From positions 1 through 64,000 of the forward strand of contig NZ_NGJT01000008.1 of the NCBI RefSeq assembly GCF_003950315.1: a DNA stretch of 64,000 nt, given 5' to 3'. The translations under genes and the position numbers were made by a program. This DNA comes from Vagococcus bubulae. GTDB taxonomy: Bacteria; Bacillota; Bacilli; Lactobacillales; Vagococcaceae. Shown here piece by piece: positions 31,290 to 39,372 of this stretch (position 1 is its first letter; every line of letters begins with the position of its first letter). The notes beneath the pieces were generated by a model. That model ran no database searches and was not told the origin of the DNA. It saw only the letters and a list, made by a program, of their open reading frames with translations.

Positions 31290-32090
31290 TTATCCTCTTG
31301 TTTTACCTCCAGCAACATTAGTTGTTACTCCTGTGACATAACTTGCTCTGTCAGACATGAAATAACATACTAGATCAGCTACTTCTGATAATTTTCCACT
31401 TCGACCTAATGGAATGGTGCTTGTTTTACTATATCCAGCTCTTAACTCATCTACAGTAATGTTTCGTGTATAAGCTAATGCTGTTTCATAAGATAATGTT
31501 CTTAATCCTGTTTCTTCCATAATGCCTGGTGCAATACCGACAACACGTACACCTTGTTTTCCAAGTTCTTTTGACCAAGAACGAGTAAAACTATTCACGG
31601 CTGCTTTTGTTGCGGCATAACAACTTTGTCCTTCTGATCCTTCTAATCCAGATTCTGAAGACATATTGATAATGACACCTGATTTTTTCGCAACTAAAAT
31701 ACGTCCTACAGCTTGACTCATTAAGTAAACACCTTTTTGGTTAACTGCGACCATTTTGTCAAAGATGGCATCTGATAACTCATATTCACTGTGTGATTCT
31801 TTAGCATCAACCAATAATCTTGGAATATTAATGCCGGCATTATTAACTAAGCAATCAACTGTTCCAAACGTTTCAACTACTTTGTTTACCGCAGACTCAA
31901 CTTGTTCTCTATTTGACACATCTACTGGTAAAAATAACAAGTTTTCATGTTTTTCTTTACCTTCAGATAAATCAAAATTAGCGACTTTCACATCTTCAGC
32001 TAATAACGCTTTCACAATTGCTGCACCAATACCTGAAGACCCCCCTGTAACAATTGCTACTTTTCCCATTGTGTTTAACCATTGACTCAT
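31290..32090 (-). CDS. srlD: Sorbitol-6-phosphate 2-dehydrogenase
   Basis: This short-chain dehydrogenase oxidises sorbitol-6-phosphate to fructose-6-phosphate with NAD+. The nucleotide motif TGGSSGIG is near residues 15-22, the NNAG motif at 83-86 and the catalytic Y158-x3-K162 (CYAATK). It is the first gene of the sorbitol operon. I start it at ATG 32090 (266 residues), because AGGAG sits eight bases upstream; the GTG at 32099 would be too close to that site. Confidence 0.93.
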   Translation of the reverse strand: MSQWLNTMGKVAIVTGGSSGIGAAIVKALLAEDVKVANFDLSEGKEKHENLLFLPVDVSNREQVESAVNKVVETFGTVDCLVNNAGINIPRLLVDAKESHSEYELSDAIFDKMVAVNQKGVYLMSQAVGRILVAKKSGVIINMSSESGLEGSEGQSCYAATKAAVNSFTRSWSKELGKQGVRVVGIAPGIMEETGLRTLSYETALAYTRNITVDELRAGYSKTSTIPLGRSGKLSEVADLVCYFMSDRASYVTGVTTNVAGGKTRG

Positions 32091-32246
32091 CTTTACCACT
32101 CCTACTTCTTTGATAAATAAAGTATAGAACGATTTTTTAAATAAATTAATACAACATTTTTTTCACAAAAATAAAATAGTCGATATTAATTTATACAAAA
32201 AAATAAAAAAGACAGGTTTTTAAAAATAGGTAAAGACAACAAAAAC

Positions 32247-32278
32247 GCCTCTCTTTTTTACTAACAAGAGGCGCTTTT
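32247..32278 (-). terminator. Terminator-like hairpin
   Basis: On the minus strand CGCCTCTT / AGAGGCG arms with a 13-base loop are followed by TTTTTGTTGT. It lies 370 bases past the FabK-like gene and before the srlD promoter region, so it may shield the sorbitol operon from read-through. On the plus strand a shorter T run also follows. Confidence 0.55.
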
Positions 32279-32389
32279 GGCTAACTTATTATACTAAACT
32301 CCCTATGAAACAAAACTTACACTGACTTTTTTTCTAACATCTAATCTTTTAAATTTCTATTCATACCGACTTAAACTTTGTGAAAAATA

Positions 32390-32423
32390 ATAACCTAAAA
32401 ATAGGTAAGTATTTTTAGGTTAT
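32390..32423. repeat. Perfect 14-bp inverted repeat
   Basis: ATAACCTAAAAATA and TATTTTTAGGTTAT flank a 6-base loop (GGTAAG). A weak T-rich stretch (TATTTTTC) follows on the minus strand. It could be a poor terminator, an operator or a remnant; no gene adjoins it on either side. Confidence 0.6.
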
Positions 32424-32569
32424 AGTCAAATGATAACTATATATAATATTATTCGGCTAAATAATGTTAGTTTATCCATGTCTATTTGATTGACAATATT
32501 TAGTAAAAAATAACATCAATAAATATTATAAAAAAATACTGAACAAATTCATTCTACACTATCGCGAAA

Positions 32570-32622
32570 AAAAAATAAATAAGAATTCTAAAATGATTGT
32601 TTCATTTCGGAATTCTTATTTT
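32570..32622 (-). terminator. Intrinsic terminator of the acyl-CoA cluster
   Basis: On the minus strand AATAAGAATTC / GAATTCTTATT arms, with AAATGA/TCATTT pairing inside, are followed by TATTTTTTTTT. It closes the cluster just after the FabK-like gene. Confidence 0.9.
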
Positions 32623-32632
32623 CATTCTTTAT

Positions 32633-33559
32633 CTACAACTCTGGTAAAACAACTTTTCTATAGTCATTCAGTATTTCCTCATGTATCTCTTTTACACTTT
32701 TAAGTTTATTAACTTGGCAAACGATTTGTCCTGCCATTAAAGAACCATTTTCAACATCACCATCAACAACAGCTTTTGTTAGAGATCCCATTGTTAATTT
32801 TTCAAGCTCTTCTCTAGCCACATCTTTATTTTCAAGTTCGATATAATGGGCTGTCATCTCGTTTCGAATCGTTCTAACAGGTGCACCATTTTTTCTACCT
32901 GTAACAACCGTTGATGTTTCTACTGATTCTATGACTTTATTTTTATATTCTTGAGCAATTGGACACTCCTCTGAACCTAGGTATACTGTTCCCATCTGAA
33001 CACCAGAAGCTCCTAGAGCAAATGCAGCTGCCATGCTTTTTCCACTTGCAATTCCCCCTGCTGCTAAAACAGGAATTGTCACAGCATTTGTCACAGCTGT
33101 CACCAAAGGCATCGTTGCAACTTCTCCTATGTGTCCACCAGCTTCCATTCCTTCAGCAACAACCGCATCTACTCCCAAATCTTCCATCTTTTTAGCTAAT
33201 TTTGCACTAGGAACAACTGGGATGACGATGATATTTGCTTCTTTTAATCGTGACATATATCGTTTAGGTGTCCCTGCACCTGTTGTGATTATTTTCACAT
33301 TATTAGCTATAATAACATCAATAATTTCATCACAGTTCTCCATCATCAACATCACGTTTACGGCAAATGGTTTATCTGTTAGTGTTCTCGTTTTGTCTAT
33401 TTCTTGTTTTAATTGTTCTCCACTCATACCTCCAGATGCAATGATGCCTAACCCACCAGCATTTGACACGGCAGCTACTAGCTGTGAAGTTGATATTTGA
33501 GCCATTGCTCCTTGAAAGATGGGGTATTGAATTCCTAATAATTCTGTTATTTTTGTCAT
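32633..33559 (-). CDS. FabK-like/nitronate monooxygenase-family flavoprotein
   Basis: This 308-residue FMN-dependent TIM-barrel protein is of the 2-nitropropane dioxygenase/enoyl-ACP reductase II family. N-terminal ITELLGIQYPIFQGAMAQIS, SNAGGLGIIASGG, the VEGMEAGGHIG-type loop (AEGMEAGGHIG) and AAGGIASGKSMAAAFALGA resemble FabK more than classical nitronate monooxygenases. FabK reduces trans-2-enoyl thioesters with NAD(P)H. As last gene of an acyl-CoA cluster without acyl-CoA dehydrogenase, it is a candidate crotonyl-CoA reductase (inference). I start it at ATG 33559 (AAAGGAGAG upstream), not 33619. Confidence 0.82.
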   Translation of the reverse strand: MTKITELLGIQYPIFQGAMAQISTSQLVAAVSNAGGLGIIASGGMSGEQLKQEIDKTRTLTDKPFAVNVMLMMENCDEIIDVIIANNVKIITTGAGTPKRYMSRLKEANIIVIPVVPSAKLAKKMEDLGVDAVVAEGMEAGGHIGEVATMPLVTAVTNAVTIPVLAAGGIASGKSMAAAFALGASGVQMGTVYLGSEECPIAQEYKNKVIESVETSTVVTGRKNGAPVRTIRNEMTAHYIELENKDVAREELEKLTMGSLTKAVVDGDVENGSLMAGQIVCQVNKLKSVKEIHEEILNDYRKVVLPEL

Positions 33560-33619
33560 GATTGTTCTCTCCTTTGTATTATTTAAGACCAAGAGATTAC
33601 TCTCTTGGTCATTAATCAT

Positions 33620-34855
33620 TTAATTTTCATATTGTTTGATACTTCTAGCTACTGGCCATTTATCAAAGAACGTATTCATAAACAACATCGGCATCATATA
33701 AACAAATTGTCCACCCATAATCCCCAACATAGGATGACCAATACCTAAATCATTGCCACCAAATGGCCAAACATGAACATATTTAATCCAAAGTATCCCT
33801 AATAAGCTTCCAATAACGAGTACAATGATTAACTGACTCATTATCCTTTTGAATACTGAAGGCATCACAGACTGATTTGGGTAATCATCAAAATGATGGT
33901 GCCACGTTAATAATACATTAATAATAGTTAAAACAAAACTAGCTACGGCTAAATCCGGTGCTAATTCAACTGAATTAGCTAATGGTGTTAATAAATTTCG
34001 TAATAATGGTAAAAAGATACTTGCCCCAATCACTGCAATCACAAGTCCAATCAATCCAGAAATCGGTTGTTTCGTTGTTACTAACTTCTGTGGGTAACCT
34101 TCCCCACCTTCAGCTGGTAATAAGAAAAAGAAAATAAATAATTGACACCATGCTAAAGCAGTTGGCCAACTTCCAAATGGCGCAGTGGTTATATCTACTC
34201 CGTCTAATTGCAAAGTTAAAAAACTAGGAACAATAAAAGCAATCCAATTTAATAACGCAAGAAATAATCCTAAAAACAATGTTCCAAAAGCAACAGCCCA
34301 TGGCTCTTTCGTGTATTTACTAAAAGGGTAGCGTCCAAATAAACTAGCTAATGGAATTTGTGCTAATATAACTGATAATGCAAAAAAGTTAATCGCTGCC
34401 CAACCTTTAATTGCTAATAATCCTTCAATATCATTTCCAGGTCTAAATAATAATTGCCAACTAAATGGTTCCCACCATAACCCTAAAAATGTGACAAATA
34501 AACTAAACCCAATAATGCCAGATAAAAAAGCTAAACCAGTGTATCTCATACCTGCTTGTGGTTGTTTTGTTGTTTTAGCATATTTTCCATAATTTCCCAT
34601 ATTTAACGTAAACCAAACCCAAGTTGATATAATAATCCAAAAATAAGTGCCTTCTACCGATTCTTTTAGAAAATGATTTTTTACCTCACCACTCAAGTTA
34701 GCTACTTGACTTCCCCCAATAGCTAAAAGAATCATTTTCCATAAGTTAGACCAAATAATCCAACCAATAGATGCTACTAAAACAATCACAATCACAGATA
34801 ATATCCCACTAATTATCGGATTTTTCGATCTCTTTTCCATTACATACTTTTCCAT
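33620..34855 (-). CDS. Unrecognised multi-pass membrane protein, possible transporter
   Basis: I do not recognise a family for this 411-residue protein. It has roughly ten hydrophobic segments, starting with NPIISGILSVIVIVLVASIGWIIW. Conserved-looking polar spots are FLLPAEGGEGYPQKL and TWHHHFDDYPN, both in loops between segments. No signal peptide is needed, and there is no ATP-binding motif. It lies between the CoA-transferase genes and the FabK-like gene on the same strand, so import or export of a short-chain acid is a reasonable guess. It is not AtoE-like by inspection. ATG 34855 follows AGGGAGGA. Confidence 0.7.
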   Translation of the reverse strand: MEKYVMEKRSKNPIISGILSVIVIVLVASIGWIIWSNLWKMILLAIGGSQVANLSGEVKNHFLKESVEGTYFWIIISTWVWFTLNMGNYGKYAKTTKQPQAGMRYTGLAFLSGIIGFSLFVTFLGLWWEPFSWQLLFRPGNDIEGLLAIKGWAAINFFALSVILAQIPLASLFGRYPFSKYTKEPWAVAFGTLFLGLFLALLNWIAFIVPSFLTLQLDGVDITTAPFGSWPTALAWCQLFIFFFLLPAEGGEGYPQKLVTTKQPISGLIGLVIAVIGASIFLPLLRNLLTPLANSVELAPDLAVASFVLTIINVLLTWHHHFDDYPNQSVMPSVFKRIMSQLIIVLVIGSLLGILWIKYVHVWPFGGNDLGIGHPMLGIMGGQFVYMMPMLFMNTFFDKWPVARSIKQYEN

Positions 34856-34871
34856 GGCTTCCTCCCTTTTA

Positions 34872-34907
34872 TTATTGAGGGATTAACTTTGACTAACCCC
34901 TCAATAA
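34872..34907 (-). repeat. Intercistronic stem-loop after ctfB
   Basis: A perfect 10-bp stem (TTATTGAGGG / CCCTCAATAA) lies between the ctfB stop and the ribosome binding site of the membrane-protein gene, with no T tract after it. It may be an mRNA processing or stability element that lowers or sets expression of the last two genes. Confidence 0.6.
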
Positions 34908-34916
34908 CTCGATTCG

Positions 34917-35570
34917 TTATAAAGTCATCTCTTTCACATCATCAGATACAATGACGGTTGCTTCTGTTTTTTCTAATACTTCTTCTACAGACACTCCAGG
35001 TGCTACTTCAGTTAATAAAAGTCCACCTTCCACTACTTCAAATACAGCTAAGTTCGTAATAATTAAGTTCACAACGCCTGCTGCTGATAAAGGTAATGTA
35101 CAGCTTTTCAGTATTTTTGAATTTCCTTTTTTATCAGTATGTTGTAGAGAAGCCACTACTTTTTTAGCTCCGACTAATAAATCCATTGCTCCACCCATAC
35201 CTGGACTTAATACACCAGGAATTAACCAGTTAGCAATGTCTCCATTTTCTGCAACTTCTAATGCTCCTAAAACGGTCATATCTACATGACCACCACGAAT
35301 AATTGAAAAGGATGTCATCATATCAAATGTTGAAGCCCCAGGTAATAACGTAATAGGGGCACCTCCTGAGTTACCTAAATCAGGATCAGACGTTTCGGCT
35401 GTCGGTGTTGCACCAAAACTCAAAGCTCCATTTTCCGCTTGTAAGAAAACATTGATTCCTTCTGGGATATAATTAGCTGCAGCATTAGGAATACCAAAAC
35501 CTAAGTTAACAACTGAGTTATCTGTAAATTCTTGTGCTATTCTTCTTGAAATAATTTCTTTAGGATTCAT
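34917..35570 (-). CDS. ctfB: CoA-transferase subunit B (AtoA/CtfB type)
   Basis: The beta subunit of a 3-oxoacid/butyrate-acetoacetate CoA-transferase moves CoA between acetyl- or acyl-CoA and a short-chain acid. The active-site Glu lies in QAENGALSFG; GGHVDMTVLGALEV and GMGGAMDLLVGAKKV are family blocks. The start is ATG 35570, sharing one base with the ctfA stop (TAATG), with GGAGG upstream, giving 217 residues; the open frame extends further to 35609. Confidence 0.93.
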   Translation of the reverse strand: MNPKEIISRRIAQEFTDNSVVNLGFGIPNAAANYIPEGINVFLQAENGALSFGATPTAETSDPDLGNSGGAPITLLPGASTFDMMTSFSIIRGGHVDMTVLGALEVAENGDIANWLIPGVLSPGMGGAMDLLVGAKKVVASLQHTDKKGNSKILKSCTLPLSAAGVVNLIITNLAVFEVVEGGLLLTEVAPGVSVEEVLEKTEATVIVSDDVKEMTL

Positions 35571-36301
35571 TAGTCTACCTCCACTTTTAATTGATTCGTA
35601 CTTGACCATAATTCATTAAAGTATGCGTGTGCTTCTTCAAATGTATCGCCTTGAACAATGTAGTCCACCAAAGGACCAGGTACTTCTACATAATCAGGTT
35701 CAATATCTCCTACTTCAACGATTTCATTTACTTCAGCAATGACTGTATTTGCGGCTAAAGCCATTTGTAAAATAGCTGATTTACTTGTGCCGCGTGCTAA
35801 AATATTACCTTCTTTGTCTGCTTTAAATCCTCTAATCAATGCGTAATCCGCTTTCAAAGGTTTGTAGACTAAATATTCTTTTCCATCAATTTCCATTAAT
35901 TCATGATCTTCTTGTTGTTGTGTTCCTACACCAACTGGCGTAACAACCGCTCCTAAACCGGCACCACCTGCATGAATTCTCTCAGCTAGTGTTCCCATAG
36001 GACAAAACTCAATTTCAACTTCATTATTTAAGTATTGACGACTTAATTCTTTTGATGTTCCCACATGTGCCCCAATATATTTCTTAACTTGTTTATTTAA
36101 AAATAACTCTTCTACGTCATGTACTTTCCCTGGATAAGACGCCACTGACATAATCAATGTTAAATCGTTGATGTCTTTATTCTCTGCCAACTTTTCGATT
36201 AAACGAATAGGAGAACCTACTCCTAAAAAACCTGAAATCATAATGCTTGAATCTGGTTTGATTAATTCAATTGCTTCAGATACTGTTTTAATTTTATTCA
36301 T
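35570..36301 (-). CDS. ctfA: CoA-transferase subunit A (AtoD/CtfA type)
   Basis: This is the alpha subunit of the same CoA-transferase, 243 residues, slightly longer than the usual 220. The N-terminal SIMISGFLGVGSPIRLIEKL is the CoA-binding glycine-rich region, and GTLAERIHAGGAGLGAVVTPVGVGT is diagnostic. It is translationally coupled to ctfB by the one-base overlap and follows crt by nine bases. Confidence 0.93.
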   Translation of the reverse strand: MNKIKTVSEAIELIKPDSSIMISGFLGVGSPIRLIEKLAENKDINDLTLIMSVASYPGKVHDVEELFLNKQVKKYIGAHVGTSKELSRQYLNNEVEIEFCPMGTLAERIHAGGAGLGAVVTPVGVGTQQQEDHELMEIDGKEYLVYKPLKADYALIRGFKADKEGNILARGTSKSAILQMALAANTVIAEVNEIVEVGDIEPDYVEVPGPLVDYIVQGDTFEEAHAYFNELWSSTNQLKVEVD

Positions 36302-36310
36302 GGTAATCTC

Positions 36311-37093
36311 CTATCTTGTTTCAAATTTTGGTTTTCTTTTTTCTATAAAGGCATACATACCTTCTTTTTGGTCTTCTGTTGAAAATAGTGCGCCAAATGA
36401 AGCGGCTTCATAATCTAATCCTTGAGAGATAGTCATGTTGATTCCTTCATTCATCACTTTTTTACTCATTTCGACAGCTAAAGGTGCTTGTTTGGCAATT
36501 TTCTTCGCTAATTCCAATGTGGTTGTCATTAATTCTTCTGCTTCAACAATTTCATTTACTAAACCAATACGTTCTGCTTCTTCTGCTGAGATGATTTTAC
36601 CTGAGAAAATTAATTCTTTAGCTTTCGGCATACCTACTGTTCGAGATAAACGCTGTGTGCCACCAAATCCTGGGATAATACCTAATCCGACTTCTGGTTG
36701 ACCAAATTTTGCATTATATGAAGCAATACGAATATCAGCTGATAGAGCTAATTCACACCCACCACCTAATGCAAAGCCATTTACTGCAGCAATAACTGGA
36801 ATTTTAAAGGTTTCAATTTTACTAAATACGCGATTTCCTTTTTCTGAGAAAACTTTTGCTTGCATTGTGTTCATGTCTGACATTTCTGTAATGTCTGCTC
36901 CTGCCACAAAGGCTTTTTCACCATTACCTGTGATAACAAGTAATTTGATGTCTTCTTCTTCAATTTTTTCTAAAATGATTTCTAACGCTTCTAACACTTC
37001 AGTATTTAATGCATTCAATGCTTCTGGGCGATTGATTGTTAAAATCCCAATTTCATCTTCTTTTTTATAATCCACACATGATAGTCTTGTCAT
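36311..37093 (-). CDS. crt: Enoyl-CoA hydratase (crotonase type)
   Basis: This 260-residue crotonase-fold protein has the oxyanion hole in AGADITEM and GGGCELAL, and the two catalytic glutamates at E114 and E134 (FGQPEVGLG). It interconverts crotonyl-CoA and 3-hydroxybutyryl-CoA. The family is broad, but position between the dehydrogenase and CoA-transferase genes supports the short-chain role. Confidence 0.92.
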   Translation of the reverse strand: MTRLSCVDYKKEDEIGILTINRPEALNALNTEVLEALEIILEKIEEEDIKLLVITGNGEKAFVAGADITEMSDMNTMQAKVFSEKGNRVFSKIETFKIPVIAAVNGFALGGGCELALSADIRIASYNAKFGQPEVGLGIIPGFGGTQRLSRTVGMPKAKELIFSGKIISAEEAERIGLVNEIVEAEELMTTTLELAKKIAKQAPLAVEMSKKVMNEGINMTISQGLDYEAASFGALFSTEDQKEGMYAFIEKRKPKFETR

Positions 37094-37108
37094 TTAAATG
37101 AACTCCTT

Positions 37109-37960
37109 TTAGTTATAGTTAAAAAATCCCTGACCTGTTTTACGTCCTAACCAACCTGCTTCAACATATTTTTGGATAATTGGAGATACTCGGTACTTAG
37201 GATCTTTAAAGCCCTCGTATAAAACATTCATAATAGCTAACACAACGTCTAATCCGATTAAATCGGCTAACGCAAGAGGACCTATTGGATGATTAGCTCC
37301 AAGTTTCATTGCTTCATCAATTTCTTCTGCACTAGCAACCCCTTCAGCTAACACAAAAGCTGCTTCGTTAATCATAGGGATTAAAATGCGATTCACGACA
37401 AAACCATAAGAATCTTTCACTTCTACACCAGTTTTTCCAATTGCTTTAGTTAACTCTAAGATAGTTTCTTTTGTTTCAACTGAAGTCGTTAACCCTGAAA
37501 TGACCTCAACTAGTTTCATAATTGGTGCTGGATTGAAAAAATGCATTCCGATAACTTTTTCAGGTCTTTTAGTTGCTAATGCTATTTCTGTAATCGATAG
37601 TGAGGATGTATTAGTTGCTAGTATAGTATGCTTATTTGCAATCTCATCAAGTTGTTTAAAAATTGATAGTTTAATATCTTTTCTTTCTGTTGCGGCTTCA
37701 ACAACTAAATCAACATCTTTCGCTGTTTCATAACTAGTTGAAACTTGGATACGTGACATCATTGCTTGTTTATCATCTTCTGTCATACGTTCTTTCTTAA
37801 CTAAAGAAGCTAATTGTTTCTCTATTTTATCTCTGTTAGCTGTCACAATTTCTTCACTGATATCATTTAGATAGACAGTCATACCTGCTTTAGCAAATAC
37901 TTGTGCAATTCCTGATCCCATTTGTCCAGATCCTACAACCATAACTTTTTCAATATTCAT
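37109..37960 (-). CDS. hbd: 3-hydroxybutyryl-CoA dehydrogenase
   Basis: This protein of about 283 residues has the Rossmann motif GSGQMG (10-15), the catalytic region GMHFFNPAPIMKLVEVI and the C-terminal FVVNRILIPMINEA and LADLIGLDVV blocks. It interconverts acetoacetyl-CoA and 3-hydroxybutyryl-CoA with NAD(H) or NADP(H). I start it at ATG 37960; a TTG directly before it (37963) is also possible given the AAAGGAG position. Confidence 0.94.
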   Translation of the reverse strand: MNIEKVMVVGSGQMGSGIAQVFAKAGMTVYLNDISEEIVTANRDKIEKQLASLVKKERMTEDDKQAMMSRIQVSTSYETAKDVDLVVEAATERKDIKLSIFKQLDEIANKHTILATNTSSLSITEIALATKRPEKVIGMHFFNPAPIMKLVEVISGLTTSVETKETILELTKAIGKTGVEVKDSYGFVVNRILIPMINEAAFVLAEGVASAEEIDEAMKLGANHPIGPLALADLIGLDVVLAIMNVLYEGFKDPKYRVSPIIQKYVEAGWLGRKTGQGFFNYN

Positions 37961-37985
37961 CAAAACACGACTCCTTTAGTTTTAT

Positions 37986-39164
37986 TTATCTTTCAACAAT
38001 TAGCGATACACCTTGTCCTCCACCAATACACAAAGTAGCTAACCCAGTGTGAACATCTCTTTTTAGCATTTCATGAATTAAGGTTACTAATACACGCGCG
38101 CCACTCGCTCCAATTGGGTGTCCTAATGCAATAGCACCACCATTAACATTCACAATTGATGGATCTATACTTAATTCATTCACCACACAAATTGCTTGTG
38201 AGGCAAATGCTTCATTTGCTTCAACTAAATCAATATCTTTTATTGTCATATTGACTTTTTCTAAAGCCTTTTTCGTTGCTGGAATAGGACCAGTTCCCAT
38301 AATGGTAGGGTCAACTCCAGCTGTTGCATAGGATTTAATACTTACTAATGGAGTCAACTTAAGCTCATCTGCTTTTTCTTTACTCATCACAATCAAAATA
38401 GCAGCCCCATCATTTATCCCTGATGCATTTCCTGCAGTTACACTACCATCTTTTTTAAATGCCGAACGTAATTTGTTCATACTTTCTTCAGTCACTTGTT
38501 GTCTAGGGTATTCATCTGTATCAACAATTAAGTCATCTGATCGTTTCTGTGGAACACGTATTGGCAGGATTTCATCTTTAAATCTTCCCTCTTTTATCGC
38601 TTTTTCCGCTTTATTTTGACTTTCAACGGCTAATTTATCTTGTTGTTGTCTTGAAATGTCATATTGTTCTGAAATATTTTCAGCTGTAATCCCCATATGA
38701 ATATCGTTAAACGCATCTGTTAATCCATCTTTCACTAATGTGTCAATAACTGACGCATCTCCCATTCTTTTTCCCCAACGTAAATCATCCAGAACATAAG
38801 CTGCTTGGCTCATACTTTCCGTTCCTCCAGCAATGACAATGTCATTATCGCCAACCATAATCGATTGCGCTGCTAGCATGACTGAACGTAATCCTGATCC
38901 ACAGACTTGATTAATTGTTAAAGCTGGGACTTCTTTTGGTATTCCAGCTGCCATTGAGACTTGTCTTGCCACATTTTGACCTTTTCCTGCACTTAATACA
39001 TTACCTAAAATGACTTCATCTACTTCACATGGGTCTAACTTAAGTTGCTCCAACGCCCCTTTGATTACTTGAGAACCCAGTTCAACAGCTGAGACATTTT
39101 TATACATTCCCCCAAATGATCCTATAGCTGTTCTTAATGCTGATACAATAACAACTTCTTTCAT
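37986..39164 (-). CDS. thl: Acetyl-CoA C-acetyltransferase (thiolase)
   Basis: This 392-residue biosynthetic-type thiolase condenses two acetyl-CoA to acetoacetyl-CoA, or the reverse. The nucleophile is C88 ([10 protein letters not shown]), with His in [11 protein letters not shown] and the second Cys in CIGGGQG near the C-terminus. It is the first gene of the cluster. I start it at ATG 39164 after GGGAAGGTG; the frame runs further, to 39194, without a binding site. This is not the mevalonate-operon thiolase fused to HMG-CoA reductase known from enterococci. Confidence 0.94.
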   Translation of the reverse strand: MKEVVIVSALRTAIGSFGGMYKNVSAVELGSQVIKGALEQLKLDPCEVDEVILGNVLSAGKGQNVARQVSMAAGIPKEVPALTINQVCGSGLRSVMLAAQSIMVGDNDIVIAGGTESMSQAAYVLDDLRWGKRMGDASVIDTLVKDGLTDAFNDIHMGITAENISEQYDISRQQQDKLAVESQNKAEKAIKEGRFKDEILPIRVPQKRSDDLIVDTDEYPRQQVTEESMNKLRSAFKKDGSVTAGNASGINDGAAILIVMSKEKADELKLTPLVSIKSYATAGVDPTIMGTGPIPATKKALEKVNMTIKDIDLVEANEAFASQAICVVNELSIDPSIVNVNGGAIALGHPIGASGARVLVTLIHEMLKRDVHTGLATLCIGGGQGVSLIVER

Positions 39165-39208
39165 AATGAACGAACACCTTCCCATTCTTGACATTTAAAC
39201 TTCTCATG

Positions 39209-39220
39209 TATTTGCGCAAA
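39209..39220. promoter_or_regulatory. Perfect palindrome, possible LysR-type operator
   Basis: ATTTGCGCAAAT is a 12-base perfect palindrome just downstream of the predicted thl transcription start. It fits the short inverted-repeat form of LysR-type regulator sites, and a LysR gene lies immediately upstream. Inferred from position only. Confidence 0.4.
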
Positions 39221-39230
39221 TCACATTCTT

Positions 39231-39259
39231 AATGTACCGCTTAAGGTAAGCGTTTACAA
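39231..39259 (-). promoter_or_regulatory. thl promoter overlapped by a cre-like site
   Basis: On the minus strand TTGTAA (39254-39259), 17 bases and TACATT (39231-39236) form a modest promoter. TGTAAACGCTTACC (39245-39258) matches the cre consensus in 13 of 14 positions and covers the -35 box, so CcpA would repress the acyl-CoA cluster when preferred sugars are present. Confidence 0.6.
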
Positions 39260-39317
39260 TTTAATAAAAATGATTGATTCATTTAATAAAATTAATAGTT
39301 CGTCATTTAACAGAGTT

Positions 39318-39367
39318 TTTTTAACAAAAAAATACGATAAATAATATTTAAAATATCATTTATCGTA
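39318..39367 (-). terminator. Intrinsic terminator of the LysR gene
   Basis: TACGATAAAT / ATTTATCGTA arms (39333-39367) are followed on the minus strand by TTTTTTTG and more T. It separates the LysR gene from the thl promoter. Confidence 0.85.
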
Positions 39368-39372
39368 CTATT

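Larger units (their letters stand above)
32091..32632. other. AT-rich gene-free stretch upstream of the sorbitol operon
   Basis: I find no open frame worth calling. A -10 box TATACT (minus, complement at 32119-32124) could serve srlD, without a good -35 box, as expected for an activator-dependent promoter. A hairpin with T tract lies at 32247-32278 and a perfect 14-bp inverted repeat at 32390-32423. The 13-mer TAAAAATAGGTAA occurs near 32221 and again near 32397. The right end holds the terminator of the FabK-like gene. Confidence 0.5.

Noticed and set aside
32491-32496. Plus-strand TTGACA as a -35 box
   Set aside because: No -10 box at 16-18 bases and no plus-strand gene downstream.
32959-33500. 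Plus-strand frames of 78 and 155 codons opposite the FabK-like gene
   Set aside because: They mirror the Ala/Gly-rich coding strand of a recognised enzyme; composition is that of an antisense artefact.
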